A stretch of 64,000 nucleotides of DNA from Paenarthrobacter aurescens (GTDB lineage: Bacteria; Actinomycetota; Actinomycetes; Actinomycetales; Micrococcaceae), in contig NZ_CP157456.1 of the NCBI RefSeq assembly GCF_041549525.1, positions 496,001-560,000 on the forward strand. The letters are read 5' to 3'. The position numbers were made by a program, and so were the translations under genes. Positions 17,827 to 26,306 of this stretch are shown here, in pieces (positions within the stretch are counted from its first letter, which is position 1; each line of letters begins with the position of its first letter). A model generated the notes under the pieces. The model was given only the letters and a program-made list of their open reading frames with translations, was not told where the DNA came from and made no database searches.

Positions 17827-18162
17827 TCATCGCACGTTGCGCCAAACCTGAACGGCCCTGGTGCCTGCGGGGCAGTTGGCGTAGGAGGTGTTGAAGCCTT
17901 GCGAGGCAGGCATCTGCCACCTCCAAGGCCCGGTCACGATAGCCTCATGGCCGGTGGGGACATGACGGCACTTGCCCGCAACCTGATACTCAGTGCCCGG
18001 CGCATCGGAATTGCAACTGCCTCCCACACTGTATTCGTAGTGGATCCAGACGTTGCAGTTGGCATAGCCATCATTAGCCAACGCCGGTTGAGCCGTGAGC
18101 AAAGCCCCTCCCATGAAGGCAAGGGCCGCGCTGGCAGCAAGAATTCTTTTAGCAATCTTCAT
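17827..18162 (-). CDS. Small secreted cysteine-containing protein
   Basis: 111 residues from ATG 18162, preceded by GGGGGG and a short spacer. Signal peptide MKIAKRILAASAALAFMGGA with cleavage near QPALA-ND, then about 80 residues with four cysteines (CNVWIHYEYSVGGSC, GKCRHV, YANCPAG), which could form two disulfides outside the cell. No family recognised. It is 11 bp upstream of the tachylectin-like gene, suggesting a jointly secreted pair. Confidence 0.7.
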   Translation of the reverse strand: MKIAKRILAASAALAFMGGALLTAQPALANDGYANCNVWIHYEYSVGGSCNSDAPGTEYQVAGKCRHVPTGHEAIVTGPWRWQMPASQGFNTSYANCPAGTRAVQVWRNVR

Positions 18163-18251
18163 GGTGTTCCCCCCGGGTCGGTTAGGTAGTCCCTTGATAC
18201 TCGGGCACACCCGGTCCTCGCGCTATGGGGCGAACTACCCACGTGTTGTGC

Positions 18252-18839
18252 TCAGCGAGGCGCAAACGCGATCTCTTCCGTGCGGGCAATGCCGCGCTGG
18301 ATGGCCGCCTTGTCGATTCCCAGCAGCGTGGTGAGCCACATGCCGTTCTGCACCACAACCACGTCGGCCGCACGGTCCCGGCATTCCTCAGGGGACAGCC
18401 CGGGAACTGCATTGCCGATCAAGGCCGCAAGCCCCTGAAGATATCTTTCAAAGGCTGCGGCATTGATGCGTGCAAAGTCCTCATCCGCCTGGGCGAGGGC
18501 CCACAAGTGGAGGCGGAGGGATAGGTACGGTGTGGTCAGGAGTCCCGGATCCGCAACGCGCCGAAGCGACTCCCGGAGTTGTTCGTCCGGTGTTGACGTA
18601 GCCTGCGGTTCCACCAGCAGGAGGTCGTGCTCTTCAATTTGGTGGAGCACCGCGCGGATCAGGCTCGATTTGTCTTCGTAGTAATAGTTCACAAGCCCCA
18701 GGGCGACGCCGGCTTCACGCGCCACGGCGCGCATGTTAATGCCCGAGATGCCGTGGCGGGACAGCAGTTCCAAGGCTGCGTCGAGAATGCGTTTCTGCCT
18801 GTCAACCTGTTCGCCGGACTTTACGGTGCTTGTACCCAT
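18252..18839 (-). CDS. TetR-family regulator, BetI-like
   Basis: 195 residues: HTH of the TetR family at about 15-60 (RILDAALELLSRHGISGINMRAVAREAGVALGLVNYYYEDKSSLI) and a helical ligand domain with the BetI_C look (LRLHLWALAQADEDFARIN). BetI proteins repress choline-to-betaine genes and respond to choline. The choline operon promoter 5 kb away carries two TGAAC-N4-GTTCA palindromes with no other obvious owner, so this protein is a candidate regulator; that link is inference. TAGTCT plus six bases precedes the ATG, implying a leaderless message. Confidence 0.88.
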   Translation of the reverse strand: MGTSTVKSGEQVDRQKRILDAALELLSRHGISGINMRAVAREAGVALGLVNYYYEDKSSLIRAVLHQIEEHDLLLVEPQATSTPDEQLRESLRRVADPGLLTTPYLSLRLHLWALAQADEDFARINAAAFERYLQGLAALIGNAVPGLSPEECRDRAADVVVVQNGMWLTTLLGIDKAAIQRGIARTEEIAFAPR

Positions 18840-18851
18840 TCGGCCAGACTA
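18840..18851 (-). promoter_or_regulatory. -10 box of leaderless promoter for the TetR gene
   Basis: On the minus strand TAGTCT (18851-18846) is followed by exactly six bases and the ATG at 18839; no ribosome site is present. Confidence 0.5.
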
Positions 18852-18883
18852 TTGCGAAACCCTGATCGGCGCATCCTGACCCT

Positions 18884-19642
18884 CTACAGGTTCTTCTCCG
18901 CGTAAATGCGCAGGGCATCCCTGACGAAGGTGGCCCCTGATTCGCCACCGTAGTTGGCAGCGAACCGCGGATCAGCAACGTACATTTCGCCGAGTCCTGT
19001 GACGTAACCCTTCACGTCTCCGCCAGGTGCCGCCGTCGGGGTTCCGGGAATGCCGGTCAGCCACTCGACGTGGCGCCGGGCCAGATCCTGCGCTTCAGCG
19101 CTGTCCGGCGAAGCCCCGGATTCTGCGGCAGCGATCCAGTCGGCCCCGAGCTGCTGGACCCGGTCCTTCCACTGCTGCTTTTCTTCGGCGCTCATTCCGC
19201 GCCACCAGGAATCACTGGCAGCGTAGGCATCCTTGCCCCAGCGTTCTTCCACCTCGTCCTTGTACTGAGTGTGGTCGAAGCCATCAAACATGTTCTGTGC
19301 CATGTACTTTCCATCCCCTTTCATCGTGTCGATTGTCTGCCGAACGGAGGCGATCTGCCGGGCCAGCCTGTCCTGCTCCTGGGCGAGCCATTCCAAATGG
19401 CTGCTCAGCGCTTTGACGGTATCGGTCTCGCGGTCAAGAACTTCGGCGATGGCCGGGAGGCCTAGCCCCAGTTCCCGGAGCAGGAGGATGCGCTGGAGCT
19501 GAACCAAAGCCGGACCGTCATAGTAGCGGTAGCCGTTATGGCCGGTCCGGCTTGGTTTCAGCAACCCGATGTCGTCGTAATGACGCAACGTGCGGCTGGT
19601 GGTGCCTGCAATCTTGGCGATCTCCTGAATTGACCAGTCCAT
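18884..19642 (-). CDS. MerR-family regulator with TipAS drug-binding domain
   Basis: 252 residues. The N-terminal winged HTH (SIQEIAKIAGTTSRTLRHYDDIGLLKPSRTGHNGYRYYD) and coiled coil (about 75-110) are followed by a TipAS-like domain (about 120-250; YKDEVEERWGKDAYAASDSWWRGMSAEEK). TipAL-type regulators bind bulky, often thiopeptide-like compounds and activate promoters with an over-long spacer. Exactly such a promoter (19-bp spacer with a central dyad) lies upstream, so the gene is probably autoregulated. GGGGGAC is the ribosome site. Confidence 0.92.
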   Translation of the reverse strand: MDWSIQEIAKIAGTTSRTLRHYDDIGLLKPSRTGHNGYRYYDGPALVQLQRILLLRELGLGLPAIAEVLDRETDTVKALSSHLEWLAQEQDRLARQIASVRQTIDTMKGDGKYMAQNMFDGFDHTQYKDEVEERWGKDAYAASDSWWRGMSAEEKQQWKDRVQQLGADWIAAAESGASPDSAEAQDLARRHVEWLTGIPGTPTAAPGGDVKGYVTGLGEMYVADPRFAANYGGESGATFVRDALRIYAEKNL

Positions 19643-19670
19643 GCGTCCCCCGTTCTGTGCTTGTTCTTCG

Positions 19671-19701
19671 ACAGTAGAGGTTGACGTTACGTCAAGGTCA
19701 A
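19671..19701 (-). promoter_or_regulatory. MerR-type promoter with 19-bp spacer and central dyad
   Basis: On the minus strand: TTGACC (19701-19696), 19-bp spacer, TACTGT (19676-19671). The spacer contains TTGACGTAACGTCAA (19695-19681), a perfect 7-1-7 palindrome. This is the standard architecture of a promoter that a MerR protein must twist to activate. Confidence 0.75.
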
Positions 19702-19719
19702 GAGGATGGTGATCAACAC

Positions 19720-20370
19720 TTAGTCGGCCAGGATCAGGTAGAGCGCCCGGCGGGTTTCGTCCAGCTTTTCGATGGCAGCTTGACGCTGTTCGTCGGTAGC
19801 GGCCCCGCGGAACTGGTGGATGACGCCCATGAGCTTCCCAACGCTCTGGTGGAAAGCGGCACCGGTGCCGTCAGCCTCGGTGTTCCAGGCGTTGGCGAGT
19901 TCTTCCTCGTGCTCGGCTACGTAGGCCTTGCCGTCATCGGTGAGGGTGAATTCGGTGCGGCGACCCTCGCCGACGGCGACGATCAGTTCCTCGTCCACCA
20001 GCTGCTGCAGGGTGGGGTAGACCGAACCCGGGCTGGGGCGCCATGCGCCGGACGTCTTCTCTGCGATGGTCTTGATCAGGCCGTATCCGTTGGATGGAGC
20101 CTCAGCCAGAAGGGAGAGAATCGCTGCGCGGACGTCGCCACGGTTGGCCCTGCGTGATCCGCCGGGACCGAATCCCCTGGGGCCAAAGCCGGGTCCGAAG
20201 CCAGGCCCAAAACCGCCGGGGCCAAAGCCGGGCCCGAATCCGCCTCCGCCGTGCCCGCCCGGTCCGCGCCGGCCTTTGCCCCGGTTGAAGCGGCCCCGGC
20301 CGTGTCCGTGTTCGGGATGTCCGTGATCGTGCTCGGGGAATGAGTTGTTGTTTTCGTTGATGCCTTTCAT
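19720..20370 (-). CDS. PadR-family regulator with His/Gly/Phe-rich N-terminal tail
   Basis: 216 residues. The first 75 are low complexity: a histidine cluster (PEHDHGHPEHGHGRGRF) then FGPG repeats, then GSRRANRGD. Residues about 78-150 are the PadR winged helix (RAAILSLLAEAPSNGYGLIKTIAEKTSGAWRPSPGSVYPTL) and the tail is the usual helical dimer domain. PadR proteins repress genes for drug export or phenolic acid detoxification and often themselves. A long nested palindrome overlaps its own promoter. The His-rich tail could bind metal, which is only a guess. Confidence 0.88.
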   Translation of the reverse strand: MKGINENNNSFPEHDHGHPEHGHGRGRFNRGKGRRGPGGHGGGGFGPGFGPGGFGPGFGPGFGPRGFGPGGSRRANRGDVRAAILSLLAEAPSNGYGLIKTIAEKTSGAWRPSPGSVYPTLQQLVDEELIVAVGEGRRTEFTLTDDGKAYVAEHEEELANAWNTEADGTGAAFHQSVGKLMGVIHQFRGAATDEQRQAAIEKLDETRRALYLILAD

Positions 20371-20414
20371 AGCAGCATCGTCCTTTCGGTTGTTGTTACG
20401 CCGAAGGAGTATCG

Positions 20415-20446
20415 GCGATAGTTAACGATATATCGCTAACTATCGC
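20415..20446. promoter_or_regulatory. Nested palindromic operator of the PadR gene
   Basis: GCGATAGTTA (20415-20424) and TAACTATCGC (20437-20446) are perfect inverted arms, enclosing a second palindrome, CGATATATCG (20426-20435). A TTGACC -35 lies just outside on the minus strand, so the site covers the promoter of the PadR gene; autoregulation is expected. Confidence 0.7.
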
Positions 20447-20468
20447 CTGGTCAAGAGTTTTCTTAAAG

Positions 20469-20517
20469 CACGACGGCGGGTGGCAGCTTCCAAGGGAAGC
20501 CGGCACCCGCCGTCGTG
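20469..20517 (-). terminator. Hairpin terminator downstream of nadE, ACGACGGC type
   Basis: CACGACGGCGGGTG (20469-20482) pairs perfectly with CACCCGCCGTCGTG (20504-20517); the loop contains a further GCTTCC/GGAAGC stem. It follows the nadE stop. The T tract on the minus strand is short (CTTTAAG). Confidence 0.65.
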
Positions 20518-20532
20518 ATTGGTTCTAAAGCC

Positions 20533-21354
20533 CTATTTCCACCAGGTATCGAAGATGGTGACCGGGACGGTGCGCTTGTGGCGCGTGCGGAGGTACTTCT
20601 GCTCCAGCAGCTCCGCCGCGTCCTCGGGGACGTCGCGGCCTTCGAGGTAGTCGTCGATGGTGTCGTAGGTGATACCGAGCTCGTCTTCGTCGGTACGGCC
20701 GGGCTTGTTGTCCAGGAGGTCGGCGGTGGGAACCTTCTCCCATACCCGTGAGGGTGCGCCAAGCTCGGCCAGGAGTGCGCGGTTCTGGCGCTTGTTCAGG
20801 CCGAACAGCGGCAGGATGTCCGCGCCGCCGTCGCCGAATTTCGTGAAGAAGCCGGTGACGGACTCGGCGCCGTGGTCCGTTCCGATCACCAGGTAATTGT
20901 GTTCGCCGGCCAGTGCGTACTGGGCGATCATGCGTGCGCGTGCTTTGGTGTTGCCCTTATGGAAATCGGAGATCGGGGCGCCGGTGGTCTTCTCGAACTC
21001 CTCCTCGAAGCCGTCCACGGCTTGGGAGATGTTGTAGGTCCACTCGGTCTTGGCCTTGATGAAGTCGAGGGCTGCCTGAGCGTCGTCTTCATCGTGCTGG
21101 ATGCCGTAGGGGAGGCGGACGGCAACAAAGTTTGCGTCCACGCCCTCGGCTTCCAATTCCTCAACGGCCAACTGGGCGAGGCGGCCGGCCAGCGAGGAAT
21201 CTATGCCGCCGGAGATACCTAGGACGAATCCCTTGGTGTGCGTCGCCTTCAGATAATCCTTCAGGAAACCGACGCGTTTGCGGACCTCCTCTGCGGGGTT
21301 GATCCGGGGCTGGACGCCCATTTCTTCAATGATCTTGGCCTGGAGTTCGCGCAT
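20533..21354 (-). CDS. nadE: Ammonia-dependent NAD+ synthetase
   Basis: 273 residues, the length of the single-domain NadE of the E. coli type without a glutaminase domain. The PP-loop ATP pyrophosphatase motif SGGIDSS is at residues 48-54, and [23 protein letters not shown] and [21 protein letters not shown] are family signatures. It amidates deamido-NAD+ with ammonia and ATP in the last step of NAD+ synthesis, in the cytosol. TAGTGT plus six bases precedes the ATG without a ribosome site, so the message is probably leaderless. Confidence 0.96.
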   Translation of the reverse strand: MRELQAKIIEEMGVQPRINPAEEVRKRVGFLKDYLKATHTKGFVLGISGGIDSSLAGRLAQLAVEELEAEGVDANFVAVRLPYGIQHDEDDAQAALDFIKAKTEWTYNISQAVDGFEEEFEKTTGAPISDFHKGNTKARARMIAQYALAGEHNYLVIGTDHGAESVTGFFTKFGDGGADILPLFGLNKRQNRALLAELGAPSRVWEKVPTADLLDNKPGRTDEDELGITYDTIDDYLEGRDVPEDAAELLEQKYLRTRHKRTVPVTIFDTWWK

Positions 21355-21366
21355 GGTTCAACACTA
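21355..21366 (-). promoter_or_regulatory. -10 box of leaderless nadE promoter
   Basis: On the minus strand TAGTGT (21366-21361) is followed by six bases and the nadE ATG at 21354. Confidence 0.5.
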
Positions 21367-21433
21367 GTCAGCATGGTTGCGGACGCTCAACCATATTGCC
21401 TACTTCCAGCCCACATGTCAGCCAACGTGTCAG

Positions 21434-22480
21434 TTACGTTGAAGTCACCGGACCTGTGGAGCCGCGGACGGTGAGGTGGGTGGGCATGACGGAGCGGTTC
21501 CGGTTACCGCCCCCGGCCAAGGGATTCAGTTGCGCCAGCAACATGGACACTGCAACACGTCCTGCCTGCTCAATGGGCGAGCTCATGGTGGTGAGGGGTG
21601 GGTTGCAGAAGTCCGCCCCGAAAATATCGTCACAGCCCACAATGCTCATGTCCTCCGGAACCCGAAGGCCACGTTCGCGGAGCCGTTGCAGCATGCCGAT
21701 GGCAATGAGGTCATTGAAAACAATGCACGCAGTGACTCCGCTGTGCACGGCGGCATCCGCTGCGGCTGCGCCGGATTGGGTTTTGGGGGCAAACGGCCCG
21801 AGCCTGCGGACATCGACTCCGCGCTCTTCGGCCGCTTCTGACAGGGCCGTCCAACGCCGGGCGCTGGACTGCGAAACTGCAGGTCCGGAAACGTAGGCAA
21901 CTGAGGTGTGGCCCAGGGAAATCAGATGGTCCAAAGCCTGCGGCATGGCTGAGGGGGTGTCGATCAGAACTGCGGGAACGCCGTCAACATCGCGGTTCAC
22001 GGTGACCATGGGCATCCGGGAAGCGGCCGCGGCCAGGGCTTCATCATTGAGGCGGGACGCCGCCACAATCACGCCGTCGGCACTCTTGCGCAACTGTTCC
22101 AGCGTGCTGGCCTCCACCTCGTCCGATTCCTCTGTATCAACCAGCAACTGGGTGTACCCGGCTGCCTTCAGTTGAAGCTGCGTTCCCCTGATGAGGTCAA
22201 AGTAGAACGGGTTGGTGATATCCGGAACCAGGACGCCCACGGCACCTGTCTTGCCGGAGCTCAGCGCTTTCGCCTGGGAGTTGGGCGTGTAATTGAGTTC
22301 GACGGCGGCGGCCTGGATCCGCTCGCGGGTGCGGATATTGACGCGCTCCGGATTGGCGAGGGCCCTCGAAACGGTGGACGCGGCCACGCCGCACAGCGCA
22401 GCGATGTCATGGATGGTGGCAGGCCGGCCTGTCGCCATGGGTTGCGTCGCCATGGGCGTTCCTCTCTGAACAGCAAACAT
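21434..22480 (-). CDS. LacI-family repressor of the glycoside/hexuronate regulon (paralogue 1)
   Basis: 339-348 residues depending on start (ATG 22480 or ATG 22453). Both starts are preceded by the same AGGAACGCCC block 27 bp apart. HTH: TIHDIAALCGVAASTVSRALANPERVN; the core follows the ribose-binding-protein fold (VLVPDITNPFYFDLIRG, SIVGCDDIFGADFCNPPLTTM). It shares the recognition-helix core STVSRAL and the DDIFGADF segment with the LacI gene at 32348, so the two probably bind the same operators. It is divergent from the sugar isomerase gene, with an operator at 22563 between them. Confidence 0.92.
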   Translation of the reverse strand: MFAVQRGTPMATQPMATGRPATIHDIAALCGVAASTVSRALANPERVNIRTRERIQAAAVELNYTPNSQAKALSSGKTGAVGVLVPDITNPFYFDLIRGTQLQLKAAGYTQLLVDTEESDEVEASTLEQLRKSADGVIVAASRLNDEALAAAASRMPMVTVNRDVDGVPAVLIDTPSAMPQALDHLISLGHTSVAYVSGPAVSQSSARRWTALSEAAEERGVDVRRLGPFAPKTQSGAAAADAAVHSGVTACIVFNDLIAIGMLQRLRERGLRVPEDMSIVGCDDIFGADFCNPPLTTMSSPIEQAGRVAVSMLLAQLNPLAGGGNRNRSVMPTHLTVRGSTGPVTST

Positions 22481-22562
22481 GGGCGTTCCTCCCGGAACGA
22501 CTCATCATCCGGCTGTGACTGCTGCCACACCGTCGACTAAGAATGCCACAGGATGGCAGCGA

Positions 22563-22580
22563 ATGGCAATCGGTTGTCAA
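22563..22580. promoter_or_regulatory. LacI-type operator (TGGCAATCGGTTGTCA)
   Basis: ATGGCAATCGGTTGTCAA in the divergent spacer between the LacI gene and the sugar isomerase gene. It matches four further sites in the next 15 kb (consensus TTGGCAAyCGGTTGCCAA). Confidence 0.7.
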
Positions 22581-22677
22581 ATGCGTGCCAAGATGGCTAA
22601 ACTCGAGGAACAAGCCCCGCCTGTGAACTGCGTCACCGCCCCCTCGTGTGCCGCAGCAGGACTACCAAGGAGATTTT

Positions 22678-23523
22678 GTGACTCAACCCAGTGCCGTGTG
22701 GAGCCTGTCCGGTTTCGGCGACGAAGTAGACCTCGATCCCGCCGTCCAGGCCGCCGTGCTGCTGGCCCTCGGTGCGAGCCACATTGAAGTCCGCAGCGCG
22801 TGGGGGACCAACGTTTCAGAACTGGAGCACGATGCTGTGCTGCGGCTCAAAGCCATCCTGGATGAGAAAGGCCTCAAAGTTTCAGCTGTTGCCAGCCCCA
22901 TTGGCAAGGTGGACGTCAGCCTCCCCGTGGAGCATGAGGTGACCCGCCTACGCCAGATCATCTCCGTCGCGAAGGCCCTGGACACCAAGTACGTCCGCAT
23001 CTTTTCCTTCTACCGCGGCGAGGAACAGGGCCCGGAAGACATCCGCGACTCCGTCATGGAGCGCATGTCCGCCCTTGCTGCTGAAGCTGCTGCCAATGAC
23101 GTGATTCTGCTGCATGAAAACGAGAAGGGCATCTACGGCGATACTCCGGACCGCGTCCTGGACATCATGAAGACGGTCAACTCGCCGGCGCTCCGGGTGG
23201 CATGGGACAACGCCAACTTCGTCCAAGTAGGCGTCAAGCCCTACACAGAGGGCTACGCCATGCTGCGTCCGTACCTTGAGTACCTGCAGGTGAAAGATGC
23301 TATCGCCGCCACGGGTGAAGTGGTTCCGGCCGGCGAGGGTGACGGGGAGCTGGAAGCAACCATCAGCGCCCTCGCCGCCGACGGCTACACGGGATTCGCC
23401 TCGCTGGAACCGCACTTGGCCAGCGCCCACGAACTCGGCGGATACTCCGGCCCGGTCGCCTTCGGGCTCGCGGCCCGCGCCTTTGCCGGCCTCGCTGCCA
23501 GGAGCGGCGTCACCCTGGCCTAA
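22678..23523 (+). CDS. Sugar phosphate isomerase/epimerase-like TIM-barrel protein 1
   Basis: 281 residues from GTG 22678, chosen because AAGGAG precedes it by five bases. The fold is the xylose-isomerase-like/AP-endonuclease-2 TIM barrel (GASHIEVRSAWGTNVSEL, VILLHENEKGIYGDTPD, LRVAWDNANFVQVG, YLQVKDA); metal-binding residues of the family are visible in LLHENE and AWDNANF. Members include hydroxypyruvate isomerases, inosose dehydratases and 3-keto-glycoside-processing enzymes. It is followed 63 bp later by a Gfo/Idh/MocA gene, the usual partner. Substrate unknown. Confidence 0.88.
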   Translation: MTQPSAVWSLSGFGDEVDLDPAVQAAVLLALGASHIEVRSAWGTNVSELEHDAVLRLKAILDEKGLKVSAVASPIGKVDVSLPVEHEVTRLRQIISVAKALDTKYVRIFSFYRGEEQGPEDIRDSVMERMSALAAEAAANDVILLHENEKGIYGDTPDRVLDIMKTVNSPALRVAWDNANFVQVGVKPYTEGYAMLRPYLEYLQVKDAIAATGEVVPAGEGDGELEATISALAADGYTGFASLEPHLASAHELGGYSGPVAFGLAARAFAGLAARSGVTLA

Positions 23524-23586
23524 AGCGCTGCAACGAGACAACCCGGCTCGAACCTTCACCCAGCATCAACCTTCAAAGGAGCAGGT

Positions 23587-24594
23587 ATGCCTACAGCAGC
23601 AATTATTGGTTGCGGCGACATCTCTACCATCCACTTCGCGGCCCTCGCCACCATGGACCATGCCGAGTTGGTGGCCGTCTGCGATACCGATCCGGAAAGG
23701 TTGGCAGCGGCGGAAGCCGCCCACGGCGTCCCCGGCTACGCGGACTACCTGGACATGCTCCAGAAGGTGCGTCCCGACGTCGTGCATATTTGTACGCCAC
23801 ATCATCTCCACGCTTCGGTGGCCGCTGATTGTTTGGAGCGGGGCGTCCATGTGATCGTCGAGAAGCCGCTGGCCCATACGGCGGCCGAGGGGCGGAGGCT
23901 GGTGGAGGTTGCGGAGCGGAGGGATGCAAAGATCGGCGTCTGCTTCCAGAACCGCTACAACGCGACGTCCCAAGCCATGCATGAACTGCTCGACGGCGGC
24001 ACGCTGGGTCAGGTGATCGGCGCCTCGGCCACCGTCATGTGGCACCGGGACGGCAGCTACTACCGCAGCCGTCCATGGCGCGGCACCTGGGCCGAAGGCG
24101 GGGGTGGTCTGATGATGAACCAAGCCATTCACACCGTAGACCTGCTGCAGTGGCTGGTGGGCGATGTTGCCAAGGTGGAAGGCCACGCATCCACCCGTTC
24201 CTTGGGCGGGGTGATCGAGGTGGAAGATACCGCGGAATTTGTTGCGGAACACGTCAATGGTGCGCGCAGCGTCTTTTACGCAACGCTGGCCAACGCAGTG
24301 AATGCGCCCGTGACCTTGGACATCGTCACGGAGAAAGCAACGCTCAGCCTGCGCGGTGACCTGACGGTGAGCTATGCCGACGGCAGGGTTGATGTCATTC
24401 CGGAAAGGGTTGCTGAGAGTGGTGGCAGATCCTACTGGGGTGTGTCCCACGAGCTTCTGATCGAGGATTTCTACCGCAAGCTCCAGGACCCTGGGCCGTT
24501 CTGGATCCACCCCGCCGAGGCTGAAAAATCCTTGCGGGTCATCAAGGAAATCTATGCGCAAAGCTACCCGGACATGGCGAACAGGGTGGGTTGA
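23587..24594 (+). CDS. Gfo/Idh/MocA family oxidoreductase 1
   Basis: 335 residues with an N-terminal Rossmann fold (AAIIGCGDISTIHFAAL), the EKP motif VIVEKPLAHTAAEGRRL with the lysine used in catalysis, and the GGGGLMMNQAIHTVDLLQWLVG segment of the C-terminal sheet domain. These NAD(P)-dependent enzymes oxidise or reduce sugars and cyclitols, often at C3. AAAGGAG precedes the ATG. Paired with the TIM-barrel gene upstream and, 168 bp further on, an ABC importer controlled by a copy of the same operator. Confidence 0.9.
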   Translation: MPTAAIIGCGDISTIHFAALATMDHAELVAVCDTDPERLAAAEAAHGVPGYADYLDMLQKVRPDVVHICTPHHLHASVAADCLERGVHVIVEKPLAHTAAEGRRLVEVAERRDAKIGVCFQNRYNATSQAMHELLDGGTLGQVIGASATVMWHRDGSYYRSRPWRGTWAEGGGGLMMNQAIHTVDLLQWLVGDVAKVEGHASTRSLGGVIEVEDTAEFVAEHVNGARSVFYATLANAVNAPVTLDIVTEKATLSLRGDLTVSYADGRVDVIPERVAESGGRSYWGVSHELLIEDFYRKLQDPGPFWIHPAEAEKSLRVIKEIYAQSYPDMANRVG

Positions 24595-24636
24595 GAACCA
24601 GCCGCTGTGCCATCTTGGCAACAATCTAAGAAACTT

Positions 24637-24654
24637 TTGACAATCGGTTGCCAA
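24637..24654. promoter_or_regulatory. LacI-type operator before the ABC importer operon
   Basis: TTGACAATCGGTTGCCAA, a close match to the regulon consensus, 108 bp upstream of the substrate-binding protein gene. A TACTGT-like -10 (24671-24676) lies downstream, so the operator overlaps the promoter. Confidence 0.7.
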
Positions 24655-24761
24655 AATCTCGCAAAGTACGTACTGTAAATCTCACACCCAAGAAAAGTGT
24701 GGCGCAGGCCACACGCTCAAGCTCTGACTCGCATCAGGCTATGACTCAGTAGGAGCCAACA

Positions 24762-26300
24762 ATGAAGTTAGGTCCCAAGGCGGCAGCAGCCGCCATCGTA
24801 CTTAGCGCCTCTCTGGCGCTTACCGCCTGTGGCGGCGGGAATGCCGGTGCCGGAACTGGTTCCTCTACCGGCACCAAAACCGTCACGGCCCTGACGCTGG
24901 GAACCCTCAGGGACCTCACCTCCTGGGACCCGGCCCAGGCTCACGTAGGCCACGCACTCCAGCCTTATCAGGCAGCCTACGACTCCCTGATCCTCCGCGA
25001 ACCGGACGGCAAGCTCAGCCCCATGCTGGCAACCGCCTGGAAGTACAACGACACCAACACCAAGCTCACCGTTGACCTCCGGACCGATGTCACTTTCAGC
25101 GACGGAGCCAAGTTTGACGCCGCTGCGGCCAAAGCAAACATGGACCACTTCAAGAAGGCCAACGGCCCCCAGATGGCCCAGCTGGGTTCAGTTTCGGACA
25201 TCGCAGTGGTGGACGCCGACACCATCGACATAAACCTCAGCGCACCGGAGCCGGCCCTGGAATACTTCCTCAGCCAGGCAGCCGGCCTCATGGGAAGCCC
25301 CGCAGCCCTGGGCACCGATGCCATCAAGACAGTCCCCGTGGGTTCCGGCCCGTACGTGATGGACAAAGCAGCCTCCGTCAAGGATTCCCAGACGGTCTTC
25401 AACGCACGTGACGGCTACTGGAACAAGGACCTCCAGAAGTTCAAGAAGCTCACCCTCAAGGTCCTCCTGGACCCCACCGCCCGCACCAACGCGCTGGTCT
25501 CCGGCCAGATTGACGCCACCCTCCTTGACCCCAAGAACGGCAAGCAGGCCGAGGGCGCAAAGATGAAGCTCGAAACCAACCAGGTTGACTGGTCCGGGCT
25601 GCTCCTCTTGGACCGTGACGGCACCAAGAACCCGGCCCTGGCCAACGTCAAGGTCCGCCAAGCCATCAACCACGCCTTCGACCGCAAGACCATCCTGGAT
25701 CAGGTCATGTTGGGCCAGGGCACCCCCACCTCGCAGCCGTTCGGCAAGGAGAGTGGTGCCTGGAGCGAGGAGCTGGAGAACTACTACAGCTACGATCCCG
25801 AGAAAGCCAAGCAGCTCCTGAAAGACTCCGGCTTTGAGGGCAAGGTCAGCATCGACGTTCCTACACTTCCCGGTGCTGAAACCCTGATCTCTGTCATGAA
25901 GCAGCAGCTTGCCGATGTGGGCATCACCCTGAACCCGGGCGCAGCCATCACCAACACCTTCACCTCGGACGTTGCCGCGCAGAAGTACCCGGCACTCTTC
26001 TACAACCTCTTCCAAGGGCAGCCGACTGTAGCGATTGACCAGATCGTCTCCACCAAGGCCCTGTACAACCCTTTCAAGACCACCACCCCTGAGCTTGAGG
26101 CCAAGATCGCGGCCGTGCGCACCGGTGGTGCAGATGCCGGCAAGCTGGCCCAGGAAGTCAACAAATACGTGGTGGAACAAGCCTGGTTCGCCCCGCTGTT
26201 CCGCGTGAACCAGATGTACTACCACAACGACAAAGTGAACGTCACGCCGCAGGTGCAGCAGGCCGTTCCGTCCATCTACAACTACTCGCCCGCCAAGTAG
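24762..26300 (+). CDS. ABC transporter substrate-binding lipoprotein, family 5 (peptide/nickel/oligosaccharide)
   Basis: 512 residues. Lipoprotein signal MKLGPKAAAAAIVLSASLAL with lipobox TAC (Cys23), then a glycine/threonine linker and the SBP family-5 fold (RDLTSWDPAQAHVGHALQPYQAAYDSLILREPDGKLSPMLATAW; KVRQAINHAFDRKTI). Though named for peptides, many family-5 proteins carry plant oligosaccharides or glycosides, which fits the sugar enzymes on both sides. It sits outside the membrane and hands ligand to the permeases at 26307 and 27245. Confidence 0.93.
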   Translation: MKLGPKAAAAAIVLSASLALTACGGGNAGAGTGSSTGTKTVTALTLGTLRDLTSWDPAQAHVGHALQPYQAAYDSLILREPDGKLSPMLATAWKYNDTNTKLTVDLRTDVTFSDGAKFDAAAAKANMDHFKKANGPQMAQLGSVSDIAVVDADTIDINLSAPEPALEYFLSQAAGLMGSPAALGTDAIKTVPVGSGPYVMDKAASVKDSQTVFNARDGYWNKDLQKFKKLTLKVLLDPTARTNALVSGQIDATLLDPKNGKQAEGAKMKLETNQVDWSGLLLLDRDGTKNPALANVKVRQAINHAFDRKTILDQVMLGQGTPTSQPFGKESGAWSEELENYYSYDPEKAKQLLKDSGFEGKVSIDVPTLPGAETLISVMKQQLADVGITLNPGAAITNTFTSDVAAQKYPALFYNLFQGQPTVAIDQIVSTKALYNPFKTTTPELEAKIAAVRTGGADAGKLAQEVNKYVVEQAWFAPLFRVNQMYYHNDKVNVTPQVQQAVPSIYNYSPAK

Positions 26301-26306
26301 GACCCC

